64,000 nt of DNA from Phlegmacium glaucopus. Taxonomy: Eukaryota > Basidiomycota > Agaricomycetes > Agaricales > Cortinariaceae. The position numbers were made by a program, and so were the translations under genes. Shown one piece after another: positions 22,302 to 33,707 of this stretch. How positions within the stretch are numbered: position 1 is the first letter of the stretch; each line of letters opens with the position of its first letter. The notes under the pieces were generated by a model. It did no database searches and was not told where the DNA came from. It saw nothing but the letters and a program-made list of their open reading frames with translations. The stretch covers positions 287,672 to 351,671 of the forward strand of contig MU130363.1 of the NCBI GenBank assembly GCA_015039465.1, read 5' to 3'.

Positions 22302-22955
22302 ATGTCTCTAGCGGAAGCCTCAGAAACACGAAAGGCGCGTCTAATAGCTCTTAGAAAAAGAAAAGCAGGGGAAGCAGTCGATGAAGAGGGGTGCGTTTCA
22401 TCAAATTCATCTTCACAAACCATTGCTAATTGCTTTGTACATGTAGAAATGCAGAACCTCTCATAAAAAATCGGAATTTTGATCCTGAGTCTCGAACGCT
22501 ACGAAAGCACGCCAACGATGACGTCGTAATGCAAGATACTGTCGAAGTTCAGGTGAATGGACTCGCAGAACAAATCCTGGCAGAGGATGAGAAACTTCGA
22601 GCACAAGAACTGGTATGGTCCAACATTTCGATTCTTTTTTTGTATTATGTTCTCTAACCGAAAATAACCAACAGGACGTATTTAACATCGCTCCCAAACG
22701 ACCGAACTGGGACTTGAAACGTGAGATGGAAAAGAAGCTGGCTAAGTTGGAGAGACGGACACAAGAAGCAATCCATACTCTAATTCGTCAGTACTATCAT
22801 TTTAGTTCTAACACTTTGTACCGATTGACTGGGAACTCACTTCAGGGCAACGGCTTGCGGCCCAGAAAGGCGACTCAGATGATTTGGTCGGTGCAATGGC
22901 GGCCCAAGAGCGACAGAATGCCTCGGAAGCTCTTTCAGACGAGGAAGAGGACTAG
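22302..22955 (+). CDS. cwf18: Spliceosome protein Cwf18 / CCDC12 family
   Basis: Four exons. It begins MSLAEASETRKARLIALRKR, then a linker, NRNFDPESRTLRKH, an acidic helical part, DVFNIAPKRPNWDLKREMEK, KLAKLERRTQEAIHTLIRQR, and ends in an acidic tail (ALSDEEED). The order Ala/Arg-rich start, RNFDPE.R.L, IAP.KPNWDLKR and a C-terminal R..TQ.AI..LIR.R block is the CCDC12/Cwf18 signature. The protein is a component of the activated spliceosome (NTC-associated). At about 150 residues its length is typical. Joins are in frame: ATT-C / GG-CAA at the last intron gives IRQR. Confidence 0.9.
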
Positions 22956-23647
22956 GAACGGGCGTTATGGCAGTGAGTTTCTTTTATCAGCATCACCACC
23001 TTACGCACACTGATTAAGTGGTTACCAACAAACAGTTTCCCCGTCCGTCATGATCTTCTTTTCCCCGACAAACACGGTAGCGGAGCCCTGCCAAGTGACC
23101 TAACTTCCAGTGAAGAGGATCCAAAGATCTCAAGATTGTCTGGACACGTTGAACTCTGTCATGGGAGCATTCAGGGCTTCCAATTTTTTGGTACATATAC
23201 CAACCATACAGTCTGGCGCAAGGCACATGAGATAATAACATGTTGATGTAAAAGGTTCATATATATCTTCGTGTGAGGCTACCAAACCCATATCCTGTGT
23301 CTTTTTATAAAACTTACCGCCGACCCGACCTCTCTTCGGATCGGGGTATTTGTGAACGTTTTCGCGTGCATCTCGGATGAGAATCCCTCTATGGACTTGG
23401 TGTACCTTTCTAGATTTATGAAACACTTTGAGAAGGATTTCCACGCTCTAAGGGTTCCTCAAAGGCATTACCGAGTCTCAAAATGTTTTCTAAGAACCAA
23501 TAATATCTCAAGATCAGACCTATTCTTTGGGTGTGGATTTGAAGTCGAGGTAAATTTGGCTTAAGGATGACATATACAAACCGGCATTGTCAACGGGAAG
23601 TAATAAGTTAAAGAAGCCGAACGTCCGAACGATGGATAGGTCCAATT
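22956..23647. other. Region between Cwf18 and WOPR genes with exon-like frame
   Basis: Two converging genes leave about 0.7 kb. On the minus strand, 23130-23444 is open and contains a stretch that looks coding (RDARENVHKYPDPKRGRVGG) next to a canonical donor (gtaagt). No start, no partner exon and no family were found. It may be part of an unrecognised small gene or an extended UTR. Confidence 0.35.
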
Positions 23648-24610
23648 TCATCGTACATGTCGTGAATTCAGCATGTGGATTAATCGTTCGTCTTCTGGAA
23701 GTCGTGTGCCATGTGCTACTTGAATTGAAGGTCCCGGTGGATGGATGCCGTGTAAGGTAGATAGAGAAGGGAGTGCTGGCATTCGTGCGCTATATGGGTT
23801 CGCTGAATCGAGGGCAGGAGAGTTACCTCCACTTCCCGAGGCCTCGTCGTCGTCGTTGCGTGACCTCGTCTTACCGCTACGATAAATGCCGGGCGGTACA
23901 ATCACAGTCCGCAGGTTGGCGTCGCGGTCAATTGTCGGAAGCTGTGGGAGTTCGGCATAGGTAAAGTATGCAGTAAGATGCCATTTTTGGGGTTGTGTAT
24001 TAGGTCTGACCATGACCCAAGCAGAGTATGCTTGTTTAACTAACCCAGGATGGTGATTGGTGGTGCGATCCTGGTGGGACACTGCGGAAGACGAAGGGCC
24101 CGGACGAGCAACTCCGTCTATGAAGCGGAAGGTAGGACCTCTACAAGCGATATTAGATTCTGTAGTTTGAAATTATGATGTCAAGTTACAGACCGACTGG
24201 CGTCGATAGCAGCTTGGGTAGGGTCATACGGCATTCTTTCATCATAAAAGAGATAAGGCTAGATATAGAGGCATCAGAATGTCGAAGATTAACGAGCGGC
24301 GAAAGGGCTACCTCTCGCATGCGACTTTGACCCCAAACGCGCCCATCTAGAAATAGCAAGCAGAGGTCAGGTTTGGTATCGTAAAATAAATTTTATAAGG
24401 ATAGGTCTGACCTGTCCAACGTTTGAGACCATTTTCATCGTCGCTTTCAAACCAGACGAAGATGGCCCCCGGGCGAACAAGCATGGCTCGCTCTGTTTCA
24501 TTGAGGCGTCTGGTGATGGGCATGAGAAATCCCTGTCGGACGGCCTCAAAAATGACGTGAGCATCATGAGCATCTCTAACGTGCAGACGTTGATATGTTG
24601 CTTGCTGCAT
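23648..24610 (-). CDS. Gti1/Pac2 (WOPR) family transcription regulator
   Basis: Start chosen at the ATG 24610-24608 (MQQATYQRLHVRDAHDAHVI); an in-frame TTG further out is not used. The WOPR box follows: IFEAVRQGFLMPITRRLNET, ERAMLVRPGAIFVWFESDDE, GLKRWTDGRVWGQSRMREP, YLFYDERMPYDP. After several introns comes LVKQAYSAWVMV...QKWHLTAYFTYAELPQLPT, the second half of the DNA-binding unit. A Ser/Pro-rich tail ends HMLNSRHVR. Family members (S. pombe Gti1/Pac2, Wor1, Ryp1) are master regulators of nutrient uptake, mating or morphology and bind DNA through this box. The protein lacks a long C-terminal region found in some relatives. It is divergent from Elongin A. Confidence 0.92.
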
Positions 24611-25106
24611 GGCGATAAATGGGCAACCAGTCAAGCAAGCAGAGGGTTTTTATATTGGTGGACAGGAGACCCATAGTTTCGTTCGTGAGAGGTGAGGAAG
24701 AAAAAGAAACCGAACAGGACCGAATGACTACAAAGAACATTTGGAGAGCAAAATGGATGAGTGTTTGAGGGGGTGATCGTGCTATTAGACATTGACAGAG
24801 GGTACAAGGACAAGGATTTGGTACTGATATTCCTGTGAAATAGTGAAGCAAAGGCTGAAACGGTGACCAATGGGAATTCAAGCCCTTCCGAATGATAACC
24901 GAATATACCAAATAAGAGGTCGTGGATGTGCCCACTGTTTCGGACATTCAGTTCATTAGTACTAAGGAGCCTAAACTTTCAAGAACCTGGACATAGACGC
25001 CCTTGCAACCGGCGAGTGTAACACAGGGCTGCCTCGCTTACCGGCCGGGTTTGATGTCCGGCCCGGCACAATTAAGCATCTGCGTGCGTACAATCTAACC
25101 ACCACA
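24611..25106. promoter_or_regulatory. Divergent promoter region (WOPR / Elongin A)
   Basis: About 0.5 kb between two start codons facing apart. Minus-strand ORFs here (24576-24947) have no ATG-led family content and are probably 5' leader of the WOPR gene. WOPR genes often have long leaders. Confidence 0.5.
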
Positions 25107-26385
25107 ATGGACAGCGAACACGAGTGGCCCCTTCGTCGCCTTCCTACACTAGTTCAACTATGTCAACGAGGTAAGCCTCATATATTACATACCGCCCTGG
25201 TAAATCAACACCTTGCTTTTTGAAGCTGCAGTAGCACACGTCGATTGTAAGTCTCCTCCGCTTCTGTCCTTATTGAAGCTTGTACTGAGTTGATGTTTAG
25301 CTATCTACAGTTTAGGGGAACACCTAAGTTACCCTTTAGTTAAACCCATCCTCGAGCGATGTACAATGGACCAACTGCATCGCTTTGAATCGTCTTCGCC
25401 CGTGAGCTCCTTTCAAGTCCGTGTATAGCCATAACTCTGAGTACCATTCATCAGCACCTACAAAATAGTACTCCCGGTTTGTCAAACTCTTTCATAATCA
25501 TACACGTATTTCATAACATAAATATCTTCTATTGCAGAACTATGGAAAGATTTGTGTTTCCGAAAATATCGTTTAACGGCAGTAGAACGTTACTCTTTTG
25601 ACGATGTCCCTCAGGATCCAGATTCATGGAAGTCTCGCTATTTTGTGAGTCTTTAACGGTGCTATAAACACAATTCTATTAACTTCACTATCTTAAGATG
25701 TTACAAGACGCGGAAGCAAAACGACTAGAGGAGGTTGGATCTAAACTCCGTTCTCAGCGTATGGAGGCAGTAGAACGCAAGAAAGAAAGGGAAGTAAAGT
25801 ATACCGATCGCGTTCCGCCACCCAAACGCACACGGACAGGATGTACGGGTTCAATTACATACATCCTTATCTCGGCACTCACGATAAATTATTCCATTAG
25901 GGAACACGACTGTACAGCCAAAGACTTTATTTCAGAAAACTCGATCAGAGGCTTCCAAACTTCAAAAGACCATTTACAATGCACGTGTCTTACCACCCAT
26001 GCCCACTGCAAAGAGTTATCAGGTCGCTCCACAGTCGGTCGGACCATCGTTACTACCTGCTTTACCATCTAGTTCTTCAAGTCGAGTGACGGTCAACACT
26101 GTCATCAAACGATGTCCTGCTCCTGCTCCCTCAATATTACCTACTTTAAAGAGTGTAGCTTCAGAGCCCAGGACCGCCCTCTCACCTCAATCGGATGCAA
26201 CCTCGCCTCCTTCGACAACCACTAGGCCTAAATCAATATCTAGCCCTAGTCCGCCGGCCGCCGCCTCGCCGCCAGCCTCCGAACCTGCCAAATCACCAGT
26301 AACAAATAAAACCATAATCAAGAAAGACCCAATGGCAACCTTATTCGTGCCCAAACGTAAAGCCTATTCTCAACGCCCATTGTAA
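25107..26385 (+). CDS. Elongin A-like protein (RNA polymerase II elongation / ubiquitin ligase)
   Basis: Start MDSEHEWPLRRLPTLVQLCQ. Later exons give SLGEHLSYPLVKPILERCTM, DQLHRFESSSP, TPELWKDLCFRKYRLTAVER, YSFDDVPQDPDSWKSRYF, EAKRLEEVGSKLRSQRMEAV and TLFQKTRSEASKLQKTIYNA. This is the Elongin_A domain: a BC-box/F-box-like N-terminus that recruits Elongin C, followed by the conserved LW..LC...F segment and the QK.RSEASK motif. The last 100 residues are Pro/Ser-rich, end KKDPMATLFVPKRKAYSQRP and are probably disordered. The family stimulates Pol II elongation and targets stalled Rpb1 for ubiquitination. Very short introns near the 5' end are inferred. Confidence 0.88.
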
Positions 26386-27445
26386 CATCAAATTTCCCAA
26401 CCATTCTCGCCCACCTAATGTACCAGATACATGTAACACTCACCGCAATTGTTTTTTAGGATTTTTCATCTTATCAGATTAGATTACGCAGGCTGACCCA
26501 CATCGTTTCTCCTTGTACCTAAATACAAATTTAGTGCCCGTTTGACACTGGAAAAAGAAGCGTTCTTATTCCGTTTCATTATATTCCATTTAGTTAATAC
26601 GTTAGAGTACCATGTCTTCGGTATACCTCGCTATCCCAAGCTCGATCTAATTATAGTTTTCGGTGTTGTGGGATTTTTTCTAACAAGTTGAGATTTCAAA
26701 AGTAACTCATTTAAATTTAAATTTATGTTAAGGGTCGACTTAGCAAACGAGCTACCTCACTAAGACAGACCCAAGGTAAAGGAACTTTTAAGGATCATAA
26801 GACCGTACAACGAGGCAAGAATTTCCCCAGGATCCCCATCTCTCGAGCTCTTGTTAGTTCTCAACTTCTTAAACGCGTCAACTTGGAACGTCGAAGTCGA
26901 ACAAATCTTTGGTACATTTCCAATTCTAATGTGAATTCGAAGTTCAAACTTGACGGCGATCAACAAGAGATTTGAATCTTGTCAGGTGCACCGCCGACGT
27001 CCAAGTTCTTTCAGTCAAAGTTTTTGCTGACATGTCGCAATCTATACATCATTCAATGTAATTGTAGTATGTCCGCACATGATGGGTGGGTGAAGGCTTG
27101 TAACTATGCAAAATTGATTGTGTGTGTGAAAAATGACAGGAATGGTATTGTGGACGTCAGTTGGATTGATGAAAGAAAATGCGGAAAACAAAGAAAATAT
27201 AGAACACCAAAAAAAAAAATGGAACGTGAGTTATCGTGACGAGTTGTTTTTTTGGGGGGGAATATATATTAAGATAATAGGGCGTGAGCGTGTATAAGGG
27301 TCAGTAGGTAGGGTAGAACATTACAATTGTGCACGAGGCCTCACAAGTGGCCCGATCCAACAACTCGGATCCGGAAAAAGATTAACGTGGTTATGGTTAT
27401 GGTGTGTGTGGATGGCGTCGTGATAGCGGGTGGGAGAGAAAGAGT
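26386..27445. other. Convergent intergenic region
   Basis: About 1.06 kb between Elongin A (+) and the WD40 gene (-). It has an A run at 27211-27219 and a G run at 27253-27260. Short ORFs (26760-26966, 26979-27239) show no family features. Probably 3' UTRs and spacer. Confidence 0.55.
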
Positions 27446-30160
27446 CTATAACCGAGTGACGTCCGACCCCGACCCCGACCCCGAGAGCGAGTCCATACCA
27501 TTGCTATCTAGTCGTTGTCGCGTTTTGCCTTTGCCTTTCTCAACGAGCTGGAGTGGAAGTGGATCTATCATAGGTGATTGTGACAGTGTCATACCAGACG
27601 GAGCAGGCTCCCATATTCGAATGCTATGATCGTCAGAGCATGATGCGAACATTCGTTCATTTGTTGGATTCCAAGCCACAGAGTTAACACTTCCCTCTCC
27701 ATGACCCGTTAGCACTTCTAGAAGAGTGCCAGTGTCACGATGCCATATGTAAACGTTTCCATCTAAAGAGGTTTCAAGTTACCAAATACTTGGATATTAA
27801 AAAAAACACATGACAGAATAACGTTCATGCTCTCACCTTCACTACCGCTGACGACGAAATTACCATCAATCCCACCAAAACAGCTGCGAATGACGTGACG
27901 ACCTTGGCTTTGACCTGAATATTTACGTGCTATTCGGCCCGTCTGGATATCCCAAAGGTAGATTTCCTGGGAAACCAATCTATAATGAACAAAAGTCCAA
28001 GAAAGATAATATACTACCTCTTACATTCGGCGAATGATTTACAAGTGCATACTGGGAATCTTGAGTTATTTGCACACTCGTAAGTTCTCCCTCCAGACGA
28101 GTTGACCTATTCACACACGCAAAAAAGAATATCAGCAAACAATACATCGAAACATCCCCAATGGTCATCAATGCCCATGAGCGACCAAGAAAGTAAAAAA
28201 CTACGCACGACTCCGTTTGCTTCGTTGCGAAATCAAAGACAATCATCCGAACTAATGCTACGTTCCCACCGGGGGGAATCGATGGTGGATCCCCGGCTTG
28301 CACACCTCTCGACTGGGTCGTTTCCGTGGCCGGAGGTGTGTTCGACGGATATTCCATGCCTACTGCCACCAAACGCTTAAAGTCGGGTGTCAACGCCAAG
28401 TCAGTTAGCCGAATGGCGGTAGCGCCCCATGCATCCCGTACTTTTCCGTCTACGTCCTGATGTACCAAAAAAGCAGTATGAGCATGGGTAAAGGGTGTTA
28501 TAACAATAGTTTAAAGGTTGTTGCTTCCAGTTATGGAGTATGGGTATAGTTTGACTTACCCAGATGATAATCTTTCGGTCTAAACCCCCAGATATGAAAC
28601 CTGATCCGTCCGGTAGCCACGAAATAGCAGTCACCGTCTCGGTATGATCTTCAAGTGTGCGAATACAGACGCCAGTCTTTAGGATCTGGTGTGAGTGTCT
28701 TATCAGGTAAGATTTATAAAGGGGCTTCACCTTCGTATTCCAAAGCTTGATATAGTTCTCCGCGCTTGTGAGAAGGATAGTGTCATCAAGTGACCAGGCC
28801 AAACATCCTACCGAGTATGGATGGTCACGCAGGATACGATGTGCAGCCCAGTCTTGTGGTGACGATGAGCCGGAGTCAAGTGGTGACTTTAATAAACATG
28901 ATCATTAGTTTCATCTCCACTTTCCCAGAACAAAGGAACACTGACTCCTCTACGCCATATGATCGCAGATTTGTCTTTACTCGCACTTGCAAGGTACTCT
29001 CCGTCATGACTCCATTCAATATTCCAAACTTCGTCTTTGTGAACCTCCAAAATTGTTGTTGTAATCCGAGGGAAATCGGACTTATTACACCGATGATCAG
29101 AGTATAGAGAGAAAGACGAGGAATTTGGCGGTGAGTTGTGATAAACGCAACGCTGGCGTTGATACACTCTTGCTTGATGGAGGAGGGTTGAAAACCGCCG
29201 TTGTGGTATCATTATAGCAGAAGGAATATAATCTACAAACAGCCAATGGTTAAAGAGCCTGAATAGATCTCCAGAATCGAGCCTACCATGAAGGGCATCA
29301 AGTAGTTGCCGCCTTGAAGTCCCGGATGCGCCATCCCAGCATGCTCTTCTTCGTAGATCTTCTGGGTCTGCACACATGATCAGACTAATGATGTTGGGAT
29401 GTCAGAATGGGTAAATGAATAAGAGCGAACGGATGCAGACCTTGATAGTGTGTGTAATTGGTCTGGGTCTACATTTGAGGGCGCTAGCTCATTGCGTAGG
29501 ACTTGCAGCGCTGCAGTAGGTTTCTTAGCCTCCAGTAGTTCCAGATATTTCTGCTGGCTTATCAGGAACTTGGCATCCTGACAGAAGAAACATGACGGAT
29601 CAGCGGGACGTTAAGTCAGACCAATAGGGAGAACTAACCCATAGTCCTTCCTCTCCCTCTACACCAAGTCGCATCAGTGCGGCTTCTGCCTTTGACCACA
29701 GACCATCAAGAATAAGTTGTCGAAACTGAGATACCTCTGGCGATTCCATAGCGTATCCTGATTCAGCTTCTAGGGTCGCGGCAGACTCACTGATTTGGAA
29801 GTTGAGCAACGGGAAGGACGGATAGAGAGAAAGAAAGACGATGGACACATACTTATACCCCACATCGCGTAAACTTTGAATAACCAAACGCACAAATTCT
29901 TGCCGGTCCACAGAGGAATCATCATACAGAGTCGTTCCGGGGAGATTGACTTTTGCAACTGATTTGCCATGCTTCTGCACCCCGTTCCCCATCACAGCTC
30001 CCACACCTAGAGTCCCATTTGTTGGAGGAGCAATTCCGTTCGTATGGCCGTTAGTCGCAACGACGCCTTCGAAAGCAGCAGCATATGAAGGGCCCGCATG
30101 AGCATTCAGGTCAGGCGAAACGGAAAAAGGCGAATCACGATCCGATTCTGAAAGTTTCAT
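27446..30160 (-). CDS. WD40 protein of WDR26 / Gid7 type (LisH-CTLH-WD40)
   Basis: The start used is the ATG of MKLSESDRDSPFSV near 30160. A LisH motif follows (QEFVRLVIQSLRDVGYK, ESAATLEAESGYAM), then CTLH (EVSQFRQLILDGLWSKAEAA, FLISQQKYLELLEAKKPTAA, LQVLRNELAP). WD40 repeats follow: HKDEVWNIEWSHDGEYLASA...AIIW, HPYSVGCLAWSLDDTILLTS...KLWN, HTETVTAISWLPDGSGFISG...IIIW and the last GHGEGSVNSVAWNPTNERMF...SIRIWEP. The order matches WDR26/Gid7, the scaffold of the GID/CTLH E3 ligase that degrades gluconeogenic enzymes in yeast. About ten short introns are present. A coding-like upstream extension is listed separately. Confidence 0.9.
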
Positions 30161-30636
30161 GATACTGCGGGATGAACTGCTTGTGATGGGTTGATCTACG
30201 GTGTTGTAGTGAGAGGAAGTACGGGGGCTCGAGCTGCCAAGTCGTTGTCGCTTCCGAGCTCTGGTGTGTTCGGCGTCTGCCGCGTCCGGGAGAGAAAGGA
30301 TGACAATTTCTTAGGTAAATTACGAGCAGAACAAAGAAAGGAGATAAATACGATACCGAGTGGGATGAATGAGGATAATAGGTCTGTGCTGCTTCCTTGC
30401 TCGAGCTCTGACCTTGAACGAGTAGCTGGAACGAGGCTTAGGACTGCAGAGTCTGTGGAGACCCTTTGGGGGAGACTAAGGGGCGTTGTCTGAGGAATTC
30501 GATTAGGGATTGTAGCTAGTTCCAGACCAGATTCAGAGGGTGTCGAGGAGGGCAGCAAGTCCCGCGTAGGGCTTGAGTGGTTAGAAGAATCAATTGTTGC
30601 AATGAGATGGTAGTTCAAAGACAAGAAAGATGACAA
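30161..30636 (-). other. Coding-like 5' extension of the WD40 gene without ATG
   Basis: Upstream of the chosen Met the frame stays open (RKRQRLGSSSPRTSSHYNTV, then SSSSRSI before the Met). Across one intron (donor gtatcg near 30354) it joins TPSESGLELATIPNRIPQTT, RVSTDSAVLSLVPATRSRSE. This Ser/Pro-rich sequence with a basic nuclear-signal-like patch looks like a real N-terminus. No ATG is found in that frame or in about 200 bp upstream. Either a further upstream exon is missed, or a non-ATG start or a sequence error is involved. Confidence 0.5.
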
Positions 30637-32330
30637 TAAGTGGTAAATGTATCTCGCGATGAGTTAGGTATGAATGCGCTCAAAAAGTGATCGTGGTGGT
30701 GAACACTGTTGTTGGTGAGAGAGAGAGAGAAAGAGAAAGAGAAAATGTTGCCGAGGTCGACCTGAACTGATGCGCGTCAGTCCCTTTGGCACCTGCTTTT
30801 AGAATGTCGTCGTCTTACGAGCAACACACTTCAATTGTTTTATTTTCTATATTAAATGACTACTGAGAAATATTCTACTCGAGTTCGACACGTTGCAACG
30901 AGTACATTTTTTTGGTGTGCAGGCTTGTGAAGATAAAGAAAAACACGTTTTGTTCTGGGGAATTTCCTATCAATTCTAGAAAATGACCTTTCGGAACTAG
31001 TGGGATTGGTGAGCAAACTATCGCAGATCACGGTTCGCGGAGGAGATACTGTCAGTGAGCTTGCGGTTTGTGCTAGTACCACACTGAGTCATCAACATTT
31101 GATGAATTCTGGAGCCAAGCACGTATTCTTACACAATAAAGAGAGCATTGTAACGATTGGCGTGTAACATCAATAAAGCCCTTGATGACCTGAAGATCAA
31201 GTCAGGCGGACCGTGCAGCTGATAAGCTATCGGTAGATGAGATAGAAAGAACTAGGCAGCTCTGTACACTGTACAAGGGCAATAGGGATACGCACCAGAC
31301 TCTTTCCAGTAGAGTCAATGTTGATCACATGTCTGTCTGATAGATGGCCGGCGACCGTATCTACTAATTTTGCAATCATCGCTATGAGCGTAGTGAGGGT
31401 GCGGTACCTATCTATTAGTTTAACTTTATGGGCTTGTAGTGCCACATTCCGTAGGAAACGCGCATCTTATAAGTTCATGTCAACCAACCCCGATGGGGGC
31501 TGCATTTGAAACCGGAATTCAAGTAACATAGCCGCGTCGCTTTTCAAGCGTTGCCAAGTTCTTAAATTTCAAATATCCAAACCTCAGCCGAAGCGTAACG
31601 CGGATTATATATGTTTACTTCTGTCGTCATCCAAAGACAAAACTTGACAAACGTGTGCAACGCCAGTAATTGGGGCAGCCACTCGGCCGAAAAAGGTTTC
31701 ATTGTAGGAGAACAGAATTGAATAGCTATGCGATTAACTTTTTTATACAAGTCCATTTGGATGAGGGAGAAAAGAAATATGATGATGAATGAATTGGATG
31801 TATGAACGGATAAAGTTAAGATTGTAAGCTATATTGTTTGTTCCTTTTATTGTAAGAAGAGAGTGTGGAGTGGATGTCTGAGTCAAAAATAAATCAACCA
31901 AGCAGAAATGGAGAGAGATTGACACTTTGATTTTTGGTGAGAGAATAGATAAGAACAGAATGTAGAATGGATAAAAAAAACACGTCCCCTTCAAGGCTGA
32001 TAAGGGGAATTGAAAAGAAGTAGACAAGTCATACTAACGTAATTCCAGTCCGCAAAGACAAACAAAGTGAACGAAACAACTTGAAACAACGATAGAGCAT
32101 TTTGAGTAGTGGCGGCTATGGTGACAATTCGGCAATAAAAATTTTGCAATGGAAAGCGAGAGTTGACGTGCGTAATGATGGTTGGCAAATGATGATCCGA
32201 GATTTTGAACGATTTCTAAAGACATAGTCGTGACCGGTTAAACAGTCCTTTTTTTGGGAGGGGTCGTAAACTTTGATGAGGAAAATTGCCTTAAGGATGG
32301 CATGTTCTGCTGAAGATACGGACTAATTTT
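30637..32330. other. Intergenic, no gene recognised
   Basis: About 1.7 kb between the WD40 gene's 5' side and the 3' end of the Ecl1 gene. It has a GA-rich microsatellite at 30719-30744. A minus-strand frame at 31227-31445 is open but has no ATG and no motif. Confidence 0.5.
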
Positions 32331-33707
32331 TTAGAATGGAAGCCTTGTCGACTGAACGCCAGAACCTCGTTCCCGGTTCAACAAACCACTTCGGCCATAT
32401 CCGAACCCAGGTGCTTCAGTAGAATGAGCATCCCTGCCGAGATCTTCTACTCGTGCTCGGCCCCTTGTCCGAGCGCGCGACCGGCTTGTAGATGCAGACC
32501 TCTCAGCTTCCTGTTCGCTCCTGACAGCAGCATCAAACACCAAGGCAGGGCCTAGGTGCATCTTCGGGAGAGGAGAACTATTCCTGCGCAGCGTGGCACG
32601 ACCCCTGTGGGGAAAACCAGGTACGGATGACCAGTCAAAAAGCTGTTCAGTGCTTCCCTTTAGATCGGTGCGAGAGCGGAAGGAACGTTCTCCAAGCCTT
32701 GGGCTTTCCCCAAAAACTAAGGACGTAGTCCTTGATCGAGAACCAGACGCAGACGGATTCACTGAGCGTCGACTGCCTGGAGAATTGCCTACTTCACGAC
32801 GACGACCTCTAGGAGTAGTATAGACCGTAGGCGGAAATTGCGCCTGAGAAAGTGTGTTGTCAAGAAGTGTAAGCTTTGGTGTGGGAGGGGAGGGCCGTGC
32901 GATCGTGTTGCCAGAAGAAGACAATACGGGAGACGACCGGTTGTCCTTTGAAGAAGTCATCTGCAGCAAAGAAAAACATGCCGGCAGACTTGCCCGGTTA
33001 CGGCTACGTTTTGAAGTTTTGACTCCTTGGTATTTTGGTTTCATGCGATACCAATCTTGCTCCGAAAGAAGGTCGTTGTCGTCGGTATCCAGTGCGTCTT
33101 CGGGCAGAGAGCCGGTACCAAAATAATTTTCATCATCGTCTACCAGAGAATGGGAGTAAATAGGAACACTGCGGGGAATGCCTCGTACAGGCCCGCAAGA
33201 GGAATCAGAACACATGCGTCTGTGGAGGTGGGGTACAGTTGAACTGTTGTTGATCCCAGAGGGTCGACGAGCGTAGGAAAGACCTGAGGCTGATTTCGAA
33301 TTGCCGTCGTAAATGCCATCAAAAACATCATGATCACTTCCGAAGTGGCGTATGGCTTCGTCGTCTTCGTCGTCCGTAAGCAAGGTCCACGAAGCAGATG
33401 AGGCGGAAGATGATGGAAGGTGGTAACCACTACGTCCCATGTAACTCTTGAGAGCGGAGCCAAGAGCCGAAGGGACGAGTGGAGGGACTTCGTCGCCGTA
33501 AGTACAGCTCATGTTTGGGGAGGAACGTGCACTACTAGAGGAAGATATTGAAGGTGAGGAGATGTCGCTGGTCTGACAATCATCGCTGCAGTAAGCTCGA
33601 CTAGATAGAAGATGTTTGGCATTGGGAACTACGTTGAAGGAAAGACAAGGAGCATACCCAACGTCCTGCAAAGGCTTCCCACAAACTAAACATATATCCT
33701 CAAACAT
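32331..33707 (-). CDS. Ecl1-family life-span regulatory factor
   Basis: A single-exon 458-residue protein. The N-terminus has the paired-cysteine motif MFEDICLVCGKPL followed by SSRAYCSDDCQTSD, the zinc-binding pattern of the Ecl1 / Life-span regulatory factor domain (CxxC...YCS..C). The rest is Ser/Pro/Arg-rich, with acidic patches (TDDEDDEAIRHFG, DTDDNDLLSEQD) and RS-type segments (SRSRARTRGRARVEDLG), probably disordered. S. pombe Ecl1 proteins extend chronological life span under nutrient limitation. Basidiomycete members are much longer than the yeast ones (about 80-90 residues), with the domain at the N-terminus, as here. Molecular function beyond zinc binding is not known. Confidence 0.85.
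   Translation of the reverse strand: MFEDICLVCGKPLQDVGYAPCLSFNVVPNAKHLLSSRAYCSDDCQTSDISSPSISSSSSARSSPNMSCTYGDEVPPLVPSALGSALKSYMGRSGYHLPSSSASSASWTLLTDDEDDEAIRHFGSDHDVFDGIYDGNSKSASGLSYARRPSGINNSSTVPHLHRRMCSDSSCGPVRGIPRSVPIYSHSLVDDDENYFGTGSLPEDALDTDDNDLLSEQDWYRMKPKYQGVKTSKRSRNRASLPACFSLLQMTSSKDNRSSPVLSSSGNTIARPSPPTPKLTLLDNTLSQAQFPPTVYTTPRGRRREVGNSPGSRRSVNPSASGSRSRTTSLVFGESPRLGERSFRSRTDLKGSTEQLFDWSSVPGFPHRGRATLRRNSSPLPKMHLGPALVFDAAVRSEQEAERSASTSRSRARTRGRARVEDLGRDAHSTEAPGFGYGRSGLLNRERGSGVQSTRLPF

Noticed and set aside
26760..27239. Small ORFs in the Elongin A / WD40 spacer
   Set aside because: Low-complexity or random-looking, no conserved motif, likely UTR.
31227..31445. Minus-strand frame reading LIDRYRTLTTLIAMIAKLVD
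   Set aside because: Looks somewhat coding but begins at GTG, has no neighbouring exon or family match I know.
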